NCBI GenBank assembly: GCA_963710865.1
Contig: CAVQBR010000002.1
Coordinates: forward strand, 248,001 to 312,000
Origin: PRDV01 sp963710865
Lineage (GTDB): Bacteria; Babelota; Babeliae; Babelales; Babelaceae
DNA length: 64,000 nucleotides
Reading direction: 5' to 3'
Part shown: piece by piece, positions 8,665-16,054 of the stretch
How the letters are laid out: the number at the start of each line of letters is the position of its first letter
Position numbering within the stretch: the stretch's first letter is position 1
Position numbers and translations under genes: made by a program
The notes under the pieces: generated by a model
What the model was told of the DNA's origin: nothing
Database searches by the model: none
Seen by the model: the letters and a program-made list of their open reading frames with translations, nothing else

Positions 8665-9231
8665 TCACAATTTCTTTAAAAGTGCTAGCATTCTTCTTTC
8701 CGTTTTAGCAGGAGTCTTGTGCATCTTCTCGTCCACCAGCTCTTCTTCTTTGTAGTAGGACATTGAAGCAGCTTGTTCCATTAAAAGATCCAGTTCTGGC
8801 GATTCGCGCTCACTTACTTTATGGACTTTGCCGTGAGCTTTTTTGAGACCCACTCCTTTTTCTGTAGTTTCTTTCATCAGGGTATAAAAGTCAAGAGAAT
8901 CGAGAGATGGAATTCCTTGTTGATTTGCGTAGCGATTCAGCTGCCTATCCGTCGACACTAAAAGTATCTCCTTACTTTCCTTTTCATCGATGTATGCTTT
9001 GATAACATCGTCAGCAGTTTCCTTGGTCCCCGAATAAACGATTACGAGGGAACCTTTTCGTTCTGCTGTAGGACGAGTAAAAGATCCTCCGTCGAACACG
9101 AGATAGAGCGTATGCTGTTTTTTTCGAGCATATTCCGCGGCTAAAGACTCAAACCAACCACGTTCTTTCTGAGTAATCTGCTTACGAAACAGCTGCTTTA
9201 AAAGATTGTAAGCATCAATTACTATAATCAT
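8665..9231 (-). CDS. YacP-like NYN-domain ribonuclease
   Basis: About 188 residues from the start MIIVIDAYNLLKQL; a longer frame exists upstream but the fold begins at this strand. The core is a PIN-like NYN domain: I-D-A-Y-N at residues 4-8, V-F-D-G-G around 47-51, T-A-D-D-V-I around 75-80 and V-S-T-D-R around 93-97 supply the acidic metal-binding residues. YacP/Rae1 family members are ribosome-associated or RNA-cleaving nucleases. The C-terminal third is charged and helical. Operon with tsaE downstream; divergent from atpG. The exact substrate is unknown. Confidence 0.8.
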   Translation of the reverse strand: MIIVIDAYNLLKQLFRKQITQKERGWFESLAAEYARKKQHTLYLVFDGGSFTRPTAERKGSLVIVYSGTKETADDVIKAYIDEKESKEILLVSTDRQLNRYANQQGIPSLDSLDFYTLMKETTEKGVGLKKAHGKVHKVSERESPELDLLMEQAASMSYYKEEELVDEKMHKTPAKTERRMLALLKKL

Positions 9232-9329
9232 TGTCTCACTGGTTTTGACTGAACTCTTGCAAAAGATCCAACTCCCCCCTACACTCTTGTTATAATAGCA
9301 TACATGTTCCACCAAACACTAGGCATTTC

Positions 9330-10154
9330 ATGGCACAACTTATTACTATGCGTCAACGCATTAAAGCAGTTGAAACAATAAAAAAAATTACTCATGCAAT
9401 GCGTCTTATCTCTATGTCAACTCATTCGCGGCTCAGGCATAAAAAGGTACACTTAGAAACCTACAAAAATGCTTTTCAAGCATTATGGTCCCGCGTTAAG
9501 CATCTGATGCCCTCCACACCACCTCAGGCAGACTGCAGTCAACCTGACCTTATTATTCTTGTAGCTTCCCAAAAGGGGCTTTGCGGCACTTTTAACAGTA
9601 TGCTCTTTAGATATTTTGAGCATGAACAACCTCTTGATAATCAACATATTATAGCAATCGGTGGCCATGCAATTAATTATTTTAACGAGCATAATAAAGT
9701 CATGCTTGCCTCGTATAACAATTTCTCTGCCTCCCAGTTTGTCACTATTGCTCAGTCCGTTACAGATCTTATTCTGCAAAGCCCAATAGAATATAAGCAA
9801 ATAGTAGCCTATAGCAACTACCAAAAGAACTTTTTTGTTCAACGACCTAAGAAGACCTGCATTTCTCACGTCATTGAAGAACAACCTACCGGCACTCAAG
9901 AGCCTGTAGACTATCTGCTAGAGCAATCTCCCGAAGAGCTGAGCAAAACGATTCATCAACTCATGCTCACCGTAACGCTTGAAGAGCTCCTCTTTGATTC
10001 TTTGCTTGCAGAACAAGCAGCTCGCTTTCTTTCGATGGATTCATCGACGCGCAATGCTGACAATCTGCTTATTGAAATGAAGCTCGAATATAATAAAACG
10101 CGCCAAGCAGGAATTACACGAGAGCTCACTGAGCTTGCTACAAACTTCCGTTAG
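9330..10154 (+). CDS. atpG: F1-ATP synthase gamma subunit
   Basis: 274 residues. The N-terminal coil has the signature TMRQRIKAVETIKKITHAMRLIS and the C-terminal coil ends LEYNKTRQAGITRELTELAT; together they form the rotating central stalk of F1. The middle has SQKGLCGTFNSM, the conserved S-x-x-G-L-C-G element. It is somewhat shorter than the usual ~290 residues. No other atp genes lie beside it, so the operon is split in this genome. A badly decayed second copy of its middle lies at 11840-12222, beyond an ankyrin gene. Immediately after its TAG stop, the minus strand still reads like the last codons of murA. Confidence 0.94.
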   Translation: MAQLITMRQRIKAVETIKKITHAMRLISMSTHSRLRHKKVHLETYKNAFQALWSRVKHLMPSTPPQADCSQPDLIILVASQKGLCGTFNSMLFRYFEHEQPLDNQHIIAIGGHAINYFNEHNKVMLASYNNFSASQFVTIAQSVTDLILQSPIEYKQIVAYSNYQKNFFVQRPKKTCISHVIEEQPTGTQEPVDYLLEQSPEELSKTIHQLMLTVTLEELLFDSLLAEQAARFLSMDSSTRNADNLLIEMKLEYNKTRQAGITRELTELATNFR

Positions 10155-10180
10155 GACTCAAAGTGTATCGGACCGTGCTG
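10140..10180 (-). pseudogene. Relic of the murA 3' end fused to the atpG stop
   Basis: The bases around the atpG stop closely match the bases around the murA stop at 18700-18738: AAACTTC(C/G)GTTA(G/A)GACTCAAAG followed by (T/C)GTATC(G/C)GA. On the minus strand this is the last seven or so codons of murA plus its TAA. So the ends of atpG and murA once overlapped, and the junction was duplicated when the ankyrin block came to lie between them. Direct comparison within the window; the history is inference. Confidence 0.65.
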
Positions 10181-10279
10181 AGTCAGCCTTAGAATAAGAT
10201 AACTACGTGAAGTCTGCATTCCAGAGATACTCGCAATGGGTACAAAAATGCACTATTAGGAAATATTTTCAAAAATCAA

Positions 10280-10308
10280 TTGACAAAAAGCACTTTCAAT
10301 GATACACT
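10280..10308 (+). promoter_or_regulatory. Predicted promoter of ankyrin gene 10354
   Basis: TTGACA (10280-10285), 17-bp spacer, TACACT (10303-10308), then a leader of about 45 nt before the ATG. Confidence 0.55.
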
Positions 10309-10353
10309 CAATGCTGTTGATATGAAGATAATAACCAAAGAGGCTTTTCCACA

Positions 10354-11838
10354 ATGAACAAAAAAACAATGCTGTTATTATTTTCAGTAACACAAGTATT
10401 AACCCATGCATCAATTGAAGCAATGCAAAAGCGATGCTTTATAAACCACATGGCTACTTACAGTGACACAAGCAGCCGGCTTGCTTTAATTCCTCAAGAT
10501 ATACAGAACTCGCTTGTTCTTTCTTACGTCCTCCAATCCGTTACATTCGAACCAAAAGAGACCCCCCTGCATTTTGTCGTTAAGGGCGGACTTACCGAGC
10601 TCGCTAGATGCCTAGCAACAGAAGCTGGCGCGAATATAGACTTGGCTAACAGTCAAGGATGTACCGCATTAGATATTGCCTGCGACAATGGACATCTAGA
10701 GATTGTTGAGATACTCTTGCGCGCTGGAGCAGACGTAAACCAGTTGGGCAAAGATTGGAGACCATTGAGAATCGCCTCTAGCGCGGGTCATCTTGAGATA
10801 GTTAATGCACTTCTAGCAGCAGGCGCAAAGGTTGATGAAGAGGATGAAACACGGCTAACACCCCTCATTGCTGCAGTCCTTGCGGGGCACCTTGAGGTAA
10901 CCCAAATACTCTTGAGAGCAAAAGCAAATGTAAACAAGGCTACGCAAGCGTGGACCCCCTTGCTGGCTGCAGTAACCAAAAACACTGACGAAATAGTTAA
11001 AATACTCTTGGAAAACCATGCAGATGTAAATATGCCTATCCGTGGCAAGACACCCCTGATAGCAGCATGCAGCTTCATTCCACAACCAGAAAAGCCCGAA
11101 AATACCGCAAGAAACCTCGCTATAGTGCAAGCGCTTTTGGCGAAGGGAGCAGATGCAAATCAAGCTAACTATGGAATTAATGGATGCACACCATTGCAAT
11201 GCGTAGCTCAGTTTGGCAATTCTCAGCTTGTTCCGATACTTTTGGCAGCTGGTGCAGATGTGAATGACACGAGCAATTCTGGACGGTCTCCCTTGGAATG
11301 CGCAGTCGCCAACGGAGACCCTTCGACAGTTCAAATGCTTCTATCCGCACCGCACATAGACCCAAACGGCACTGCTAATGATTTCAGGACACCATTAAGC
11401 GCTGCAGTAAAATACAACTATGTTACAATAGCCCGAATGCTTTTATCATCAGGTGCAGACATAAATAAATCTGACGCCGATGGAATGACACCCCTGCATT
11501 ATGCGGCAGGGAATTGCCACGTAGAAGCAGTGAGAGATCTCCTTGCAGCTGGTGCTAATCGAGAGATCACCACCAAAGAAGATTTCACTCTCAAATATAA
11601 GCTTACAGTAAATCACGGCCTTGTATGCCCCTCAATAATACCCGATTCTACCGATACTTCATTATCTAGGTTAAAACCGCTAGATTGCGCAATGGAAATT
11701 TGTCGGCAATTAGAAGCATTTCTTAGTAGTGTAGAGCCAGCAAGTCCACATTACGATGATTATAAGAGCAAACTCTCTGCCTATAAACAAATCATAGCAG
11801 TACTATCTCAACCAACTCAAAATGTGATAGCTACCTAA
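10354..11838 (+). CDS. Secreted ankyrin-repeat protein with conserved C-terminal domain
   Basis: 494 residues. The signal peptide ends THASIEAM-Q. Residues about 40-60 (LALIPQDIQNSLVLSYVLQ) are a short helical segment resembling the start of an F-box-like module (weak). Ten ankyrin repeats run from about 68 to 410, one with a 10-residue insertion (PQPEKPENTA). The C-terminal domain (LKPLDCAMEICRQLEAFLSSVE...YKQIIAVLS) is shared with the proteins at 6364 and 16055. It sits between atpG and a decayed atpG copy that starts right after its stop codon, showing that its locus was created by duplication. Predicted protein-binding exported protein; no enzyme motif. Confidence 0.9.
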   Translation: MNKKTMLLLFSVTQVLTHASIEAMQKRCFINHMATYSDTSSRLALIPQDIQNSLVLSYVLQSVTFEPKETPLHFVVKGGLTELARCLATEAGANIDLANSQGCTALDIACDNGHLEIVEILLRAGADVNQLGKDWRPLRIASSAGHLEIVNALLAAGAKVDEEDETRLTPLIAAVLAGHLEVTQILLRAKANVNKATQAWTPLLAAVTKNTDEIVKILLENHADVNMPIRGKTPLIAACSFIPQPEKPENTARNLAIVQALLAKGADANQANYGINGCTPLQCVAQFGNSQLVPILLAAGADVNDTSNSGRSPLECAVANGDPSTVQMLLSAPHIDPNGTANDFRTPLSAAVKYNYVTIARMLLSSGADINKSDADGMTPLHYAAGNCHVEAVRDLLAAGANREITTKEDFTLKYKLTVNHGLVCPSIIPDSTDTSLSRLKPLDCAMEICRQLEAFLSSVEPASPHYDDYKSKLSAYKQIIAVLSQPTQNVIAT

Positions 11839-11839
11839 C

Positions 11840-12222
11840 CTAGTTTATGTCTCCCTACGATTGCTCCGCGAAGTAAGGTACACGTAGAAACCTGGAAAAG
11901 TGCTTTTTCCCGAGCTAAGCATCTCGTCTCACTATACTACAACAAGGAGATCTTATTATTTTGTAGCTTTCCAAAAGGGGCTTTGCGAAACATTTAATAG
12001 CATGCTCTTTAGATACTTCGAGCGAGAACAACTAGTCTAGAATCAGCATAGTATAGCCATTAATGGCTACACAATTAATTACTTTAACGAGCATACTAAA
12101 GTAATGCTTGCACCGTATAATAATTTCACTGCTTCTCAGTTCGTTCGTCCGTTACGGATTTTATTCTGCAAAGCCCTACTTCCTCCAAGCAAATAGTAGT
12201 CTACAGTAACTATCAAAAAGTT
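11840..12222 (+). pseudogene. Decayed duplicate of atpG (middle part)
   Basis: This stretch aligns along its length with atpG 9405-9830: shared runs include GGTACAC.TAGAAACCT, TTCCAAAAGGGGCTTTGCG, CATGCTCTTTAGATA, AATTAATTA.TTTAACGAGCAT and AAGCAAATAGTAG. It has in-frame stops, small deletions and lacks both coiled-coil ends, so it cannot make a gamma subunit. It begins two bases after the stop of the ankyrin gene and ends shortly before the insertion sequence. Confidence 0.85.
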
Positions 12223-12261
12223 GAAAGAAATGCGCTTTCAAGATAGGATTATGTAGTCTCA

Positions 12262-12342
12262 TTGAAACTCTCTGGCTTAAAAGCCAGAGATTCCTGCTTC
12301 ATCGGGTGAATCAACATTCATCCCTCCACAAGCTTTTGCAGG
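12262..12342 (-). ncRNA. Right-end region of tnpB element, putative omega (guide) RNA scaffold
   Basis: Just after the tnpB stop, the minus strand carries GAAGCAGGAATCTCTGGC, then a 9-bp stem CTCTGGCTT/AAGCCAGAG (12270-12289) and AGTTTCAA. This is the usual layout of IS605 right ends, from which TnpB proteins process an omega RNA whose 3' end is the guide taken from the flank. Assignment as omega RNA is by position and family knowledge; the RNA ends are not determined. If active, the guide would read into the sequence below 12262, i.e. the flank next to the decayed atpG copy. Confidence 0.5.
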
Positions 12343-15300
12343 TCAAGCCTGCAGGAAGGATATTCCCGCCTTCCTTATGTTGAGTGCGGCATTCAGGTCA
12401 CGATCCATGACCGAATCACACTGTGAACATTTATATGTCCTTTCCTTAAGCGGCATATCCTGCAATGCTCCACATGACGAGCACATTTTGCTGGACGGAA
12501 AAAATCTATCTACCACTATCAGTTTTTTTCCATACCACTCGCACTTATAAGAAAGAAGAGAAAAAAACCGACTCCAGGAGACGTCCGATATAGCAAAGGA
12601 GAGGCACCGATTTTTCACCATACCTCGCACATTCAAATTTTCAACTACGATAGCATCGTAGTTTTGCACGAGATGAGTTGTTAACTTGTGCAGAAAATCA
12701 TCTCTTTGATTTCTTATATGCTCATGAAGTCTGCTGAACTTCTTTCTAATCTTAGTCGAGTAGTCGGGAATCGTCGGCTCGAGCTGACGATTCCCAACCC
12801 TCTAAGAACCGTACGTGAAGCTTTCGATTCATACGGCTCAAGCCCTTGTAACGTCATTTCCTTCGTGACGCGGCAGCTTCTGGTTCGAGGTCTTCCTGCC
12901 TTCGAGATACGATTTCCAAGAGGGGTCATAGGGGTTGGCTTCGCCTTTTATCAGTCTATGCCGCTTGATCGGCACATCTGAGGCTTGGAACAACCTTATT
13001 GTCTTCTCGATTGCTCGCGTCACGTAGGTAGTTTGAAACACCCAGTTTCGACTTCCCATGCTTCCAAAGTATTTCTTTTTAATCCATCCTTTTGATTTAT
13101 TAGGATGTCTTCGAAGACACCACCTCCACACCATTTCGAATATTCGATAATCCACATATGCGAATGTTCTTTTGCTACAGACATGCCTGTGATAGTTTGC
13201 CCATCCCCGGATAGCCTGGTTGAGCAACCTTATCAGCGTAGCTTGTTCTGATTGCCGATGTTGGTTGATGAGTTCTTGAATATTGCGCAGGAACGTTAAG
13301 ATATTCCTCTTGGAAGGCTTTGTGAGAGTTTTTCCTCCCTTATACCTTCGAAGGTTCTGCCCAAGAAAGTCAAACCCATCGGAGATGTGCGTTATGAAGG
13401 TCTTCTCGGGAGAGAATACCAACCCACGTTCTCGCAGGAAATCCGCCACCACTGGCATGACTTGATTCTCAAGCAGTTCCTTAGAGATACCTGTGATTAT
13501 AAAGTCATCACAGTACCGCACTAAATGGACCTTCGGACGTGGCGTCCGCGAAGGAAACAGCTTCCTTAGCAGGGCCTCTAATCCATTGAGAACAAAGTTT
13601 GCAAGGGTGGGGGATATGACTCCGCCCTGGGGCGTTCCCGCGTTTGCGTGGTAAAAGACGTTCTTCTCCATGTATCCCGCCTTGAGCCATTTTCGGAGCA
13701 CTACCCTGTCCATTGGTGCATGTTTAAGTAGCCATTCGTGGCTGATGTTGTCAAAGCAACCTCGAATGTCAGCCTCCATTAGATACACGGGCCCGTGCCT
13801 GCTTGCGAGTAGTAGGTGGCACCTATCCATTGCATCTGCTGTTGATCTGTATTTCCTGAACCCGTATGAGCTCGGATCTGACAGTGTTTCAACCACAGGG
13901 TCGAGCGCCAGGAGATAGAGCGCTTGCATTGCTCTGTCATGCATCGTCGGGATTCCCAATGGTCGCATTTTACCATTGGCTTTGGGAATGTACACACGTC
14001 GTAGCGGTTGGGGTTTATACCCTCTGCTACGCAGTTGCTTTATAGCCATGCACATTTGAAATGGGGTTACCCAGACCTCTCTATCAACACCAGGAGTTTT
14101 ACTTCCCGAGTTGCCAGTTACACGTTCGACGGCTAATACCTTGCCGCTGTACGAGGTTGTAAGGAGGCGTTGCAAAGCTTTCACTTTGTTCCACTTTCCT
14201 TCCTCCACTGCCTTTACGATACGCGCTTGGATTCGATTCACAATCCGTTCGGCCTTATTCTTATCAATAGACTTCCAGCCCGTCGTTTTATGGAAAGCTG
14301 CACCAGTACCGCTAGATACCATCATTTGCTATTGCCTCCTTAGTCGATTACCCAAGTTATCTCGTAATCTGGACCATACGAAAAGTCTGCTCGCTTTCGC
14401 GCAGGATGATGTTTCAATCCTTATCCAGTCCATTACAGGCCGTCATTCGCTTTCTTTCGCGCTCCTCTACCTGCAGCTAATTGCTTGCCTACAGGCTTAC
14501 CACGTTCAGTATTCAGACCAGACCAGGTTAGGTTCTTCCTTTGCGCCGACGGCCATTATGTCTGCGAGGGGGGACAGACTAGCCCAACCTCCGAGCCGTT
14601 CACCTTTTTTGGTCCAAGCATAACAGCATCTTTTGCTTGTTGCAAATAACGACGCTTAGTCAGAAGTTCACATACGTTAACCTTACTGATCAACCCTAGA
14701 TCCCGACCGCCTTGATGCTAGCAGTCAACACCTTTCCTTACAGGCCGGTATTCGCTTTCGCGAGGCTGCATTGTACCGAGAGCTTTGGACCGACAGGTTG
14801 CCCCGTGCGCCCATCTCGGTAGGGTACTATTGGCAGAACAATAGATTACATCATACTCCTTTTCGTGTAATAGCTCTGAATACCGCTTCGTGTCGCACAG
14901 TCTGTTTTTGCTACCTTTCTTGGTTTTTGAAAATTGCTTTTGCAGATACTTAACTTTAGAAAGTTGGGTTTTCAAAAATTTAGGATTAGGGATCAGCTCA
15001 CCTGAAGAAAGAGTAGCAAAGGTGAGGAGCCCAACATCGAGTCCAATTACATGCGATTCTCTGATTTCTACCTCAGGGACTTCTTTTTCTATCTGACAGG
15101 TTAAATTAACATACCAATGATTGTTTTGTCGTTTAACTACAGCCTGTTTGATTGTCCCTTCAATTTCTCGAGATTTTATAAAACGTACCCAACCTATTTT
15201 GGGTAGCAAAACATGATTATTATCAAGCTTTATATGTTGAGGAAATTTGATAGAATCATTAACGTATTTTTTTCTATAGCCGGGAAAGCCGTGGTCTCTT

Positions 15301-15596
15301 CTCTTTTTTCGTTCACGATAGAAACTCTTAATACCACGATCAAGATCTTTAATAGCCTGTTGAAGTGCTTGGGAGGGTGCATCAGCCAACCATTCAAAAA
15401 GAATCTTCAGCTCAGGAAGCTCATTTGCCATGTCAACATATGTTAGATAGTTTCCATCGCTCGCCGCTTCTTTTGCTCGATTGAGCATATGGTTAAAAAC
15501 AAATCGACTGCAACCAACTGCTTGAGCAATTTTTTCAAGCTGATCTTTGGTGAGCTTTAAACGATATTTAAATGTTATTACAAGCGTCTTTGCCAT
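12343..15596 (-). CDS. tnpB: RNA-guided nuclease TnpB, coding sequence split by a group II intron
   Basis: Exon 1 is 15596-14899 and exon 2 is 12754-12343. Joining them at the predicted intron ends gives an uninterrupted frame of 369 codons and restores a family-like stretch (SKNRLKIRKKFSRLHEHI then RNQRDDFLHKLTTHLVQN). The N-terminal HTH/wedge part begins KTLVITFKYRLKLTKDQ. All RuvC residues are present: Asp in GLDVGLLTF, Glu in AIVVENLNVRG, Asp in MDRDLNAALNI. A zinc finger CSSC...CSQC lies between the last two. So the spliced gene should encode an active-looking omega-RNA-guided DNase. Without splicing, exon 1 runs into intron sequence and stops 33 codons on, giving a truncated protein. 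Confidence 0.87.
12806..12839 (-). ncRNA. Group II intron domain V (catalytic hairpin)
   Basis: 34-nt stem-loop, GAGCCGTATG pairing with CGTACGGTTC around a GAAA tetraloop. The TGA stop codon of the maturase gene overlaps the first two bases of this domain, so translation termination and the catalytic RNA hairpin touch. Confidence 0.9.
12838..14325 (-). CDS. ltrA: Group II intron reverse transcriptase/maturase
   Basis: 495 residues. Reverse transcriptase blocks are clear: RRVYIPKANGKMRPLGIPT (RT1-2), EADIRGCFDNISHEWLL (RT3), GTPQGGVISPTLANFVLNG (RT4), and the active site LVRYCDDFII (RT5), with YCDD in place of the common YADD. The maturase (X) domain follows, with GWANYHRHVCSKRTFAYVD and the late W-x-W-x-R-R-H-P-N-K-S. 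The C-terminus is short and has no HNH endonuclease motif, so mobility would rely on other priming. It promotes splicing and retrohoming of its own intron. The start is probably the second Met (SSGTGAAFHKTT). Confidence 0.94.
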   Translation of the reverse strand: MMVSSGTGAAFHKTTGWKSIDKNKAERIVNRIQARIVKAVEEGKWNKVKALQRLLTTSYSGKVLAVERVTGNSGSKTPGVDREVWVTPFQMCMAIKQLRSRGYKPQPLRRVYIPKANGKMRPLGIPTMHDRAMQALYLLALDPVVETLSDPSSYGFRKYRSTADAMDRCHLLLASRHGPVYLMEADIRGCFDNISHEWLLKHAPMDRVVLRKWLKAGYMEKNVFYHANAGTPQGGVISPTLANFVLNGLEALLRKLFPSRTPRPKVHLVRYCDDFIITGISKELLENQVMPVVADFLRERGLVFSPEKTFITHISDGFDFLGQNLRRYKGGKTLTKPSKRNILTFLRNIQELINQHRQSEQATLIRLLNQAIRGWANYHRHVCSKRTFAYVDYRIFEMVWRWCLRRHPNKSKGWIKKKYFGSMGSRNWVFQTTYVTRAIEKTIRLFQASDVPIKRHRLIKGEANPYDPSWKSYLEGRKTSNQKLPRHEGNDVTRA

Positions 15597-15914
15597 TGTT
15601 CTTTTTGCTGAAATTTTCTTATATGCGATAAACTATCACCTTATGAGACCAATGTCAACACTCAGTTTTGACTATGATTGATCTCATGATGACATTGACA
15701 TACAGAAAATCCGATCCGGCCTTTTATAAGGCTTAAATGCTAGGCTATTCAAAAAAATGCCATATTTGCATTATTTACCTGAATTGCGTGAAACGTATAT
15801 AAGTTCTTAGCATGTTCGGAATATCCATCCGATGCTCCAGCTATGACAGACTCACGTGCCTTGAAAATACGATGGTTCATGCTCTCCAGTAACGCAATTT
15901 ATGAATGTTTCTAC

Positions 15915-15960
15915 GTTTGATCTACAAGCAAAAGCTTGAGGTTTTGCTTGTAGATCAAAC
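15915..15960. repeat. Perfect 19-bp inverted repeat with 8-nt loop
   Basis: GTTTGATCTACAAGCAAAA at 15915-15933 is followed by GCTTGAGG and then its exact reverse complement at 15942-15960. It lies between the tnpB element and the 5'-truncated ankyrin gene. It could be a strong hairpin RNA, a relic of a small non-autonomous element, or a bidirectional terminator. Confidence 0.8.
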
Positions 15961-15985
15961 AATGCACGGATGGATGACCTTTCAT

Positions 15986-16008
15986 CCCCGTCCTTAAAAG
16001 GAACGGGG
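15986..16008 (+). repeat. IS200/IS605-like end hairpin (remnant)
   Basis: CCCCGTCCTT-AA-AAGGAACGGGG followed by TTTTC, preceded by CCTTTCAT, resembles the end hairpins of IS200-type elements. No transposase lies next to it. The open frame of the truncated ankyrin gene starts immediately after it, so this relic probably marks the insertion that removed the 5' end of that gene. Confidence 0.5.
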
Positions 16009-16054
16009 TTTTCAGGCCATAGAGAATAAAGCTACCCATAACGGTACCACACCC

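Larger units (their letters stand above)
12755..14898 (-). mobile_element. Complete group II intron (2144 nt) inserted in tnpB
   Basis: The 5' end GTGCGACACGAAG at 14898 matches the GUGYG consensus. Domain V is a canonical 34-nt hairpin at 12806-12839 starting GAGCCG and ending CGGTTC. Domain VI is the stem GGGAATCGTC/GACGATTCCC followed by TACTCGAC, with a candidate branch-point A 7 nt from the 3' end at 12755. Domain IV holds the maturase gene 12838-14325. Removal of exactly these bases restores the tnpB frame, which fixes both boundaries. Family knowledge: self-splicing retroelement using its own reverse transcriptase. Confidence 0.92.
12231..15650 (-). mobile_element. IS605-type (tnpB-only) insertion sequence carrying a group II intron
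   Basis: The element comprises tnpB (start 15596, end 12343), a right-end hairpin at 12270-12289, and a complete group II intron inserted in tnpB. No tnpA (Y1 transposase) is present, so it is a tnpB-only element depending on transposase supplied from elsewhere, or fixed in place. The exact left end could not be placed; outer limits given are approximate. The element lies in the ankyrin/pseudogene block between atpG and murA, between the decayed atpG copy and an ankyrin gene that has lost its 5' end. Confidence 0.7.

Noticed and set aside
10855..11334. 159-codon minus-strand frame within the ankyrin gene
   Set aside because: Antisense shadow of the 10354 gene with no signal or family features.
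14718..14898. Unusual Cys/Arg-rich C-terminal extension of the tnpB exon 1 frame
   Set aside because: It is translated group II intron sequence after the GTGCG boundary, not part of TnpB.
12343..15596. tnpB as a broken pseudogene
   Set aside because: Removal of the predicted intron restores an unbroken frame and all catalytic residues.
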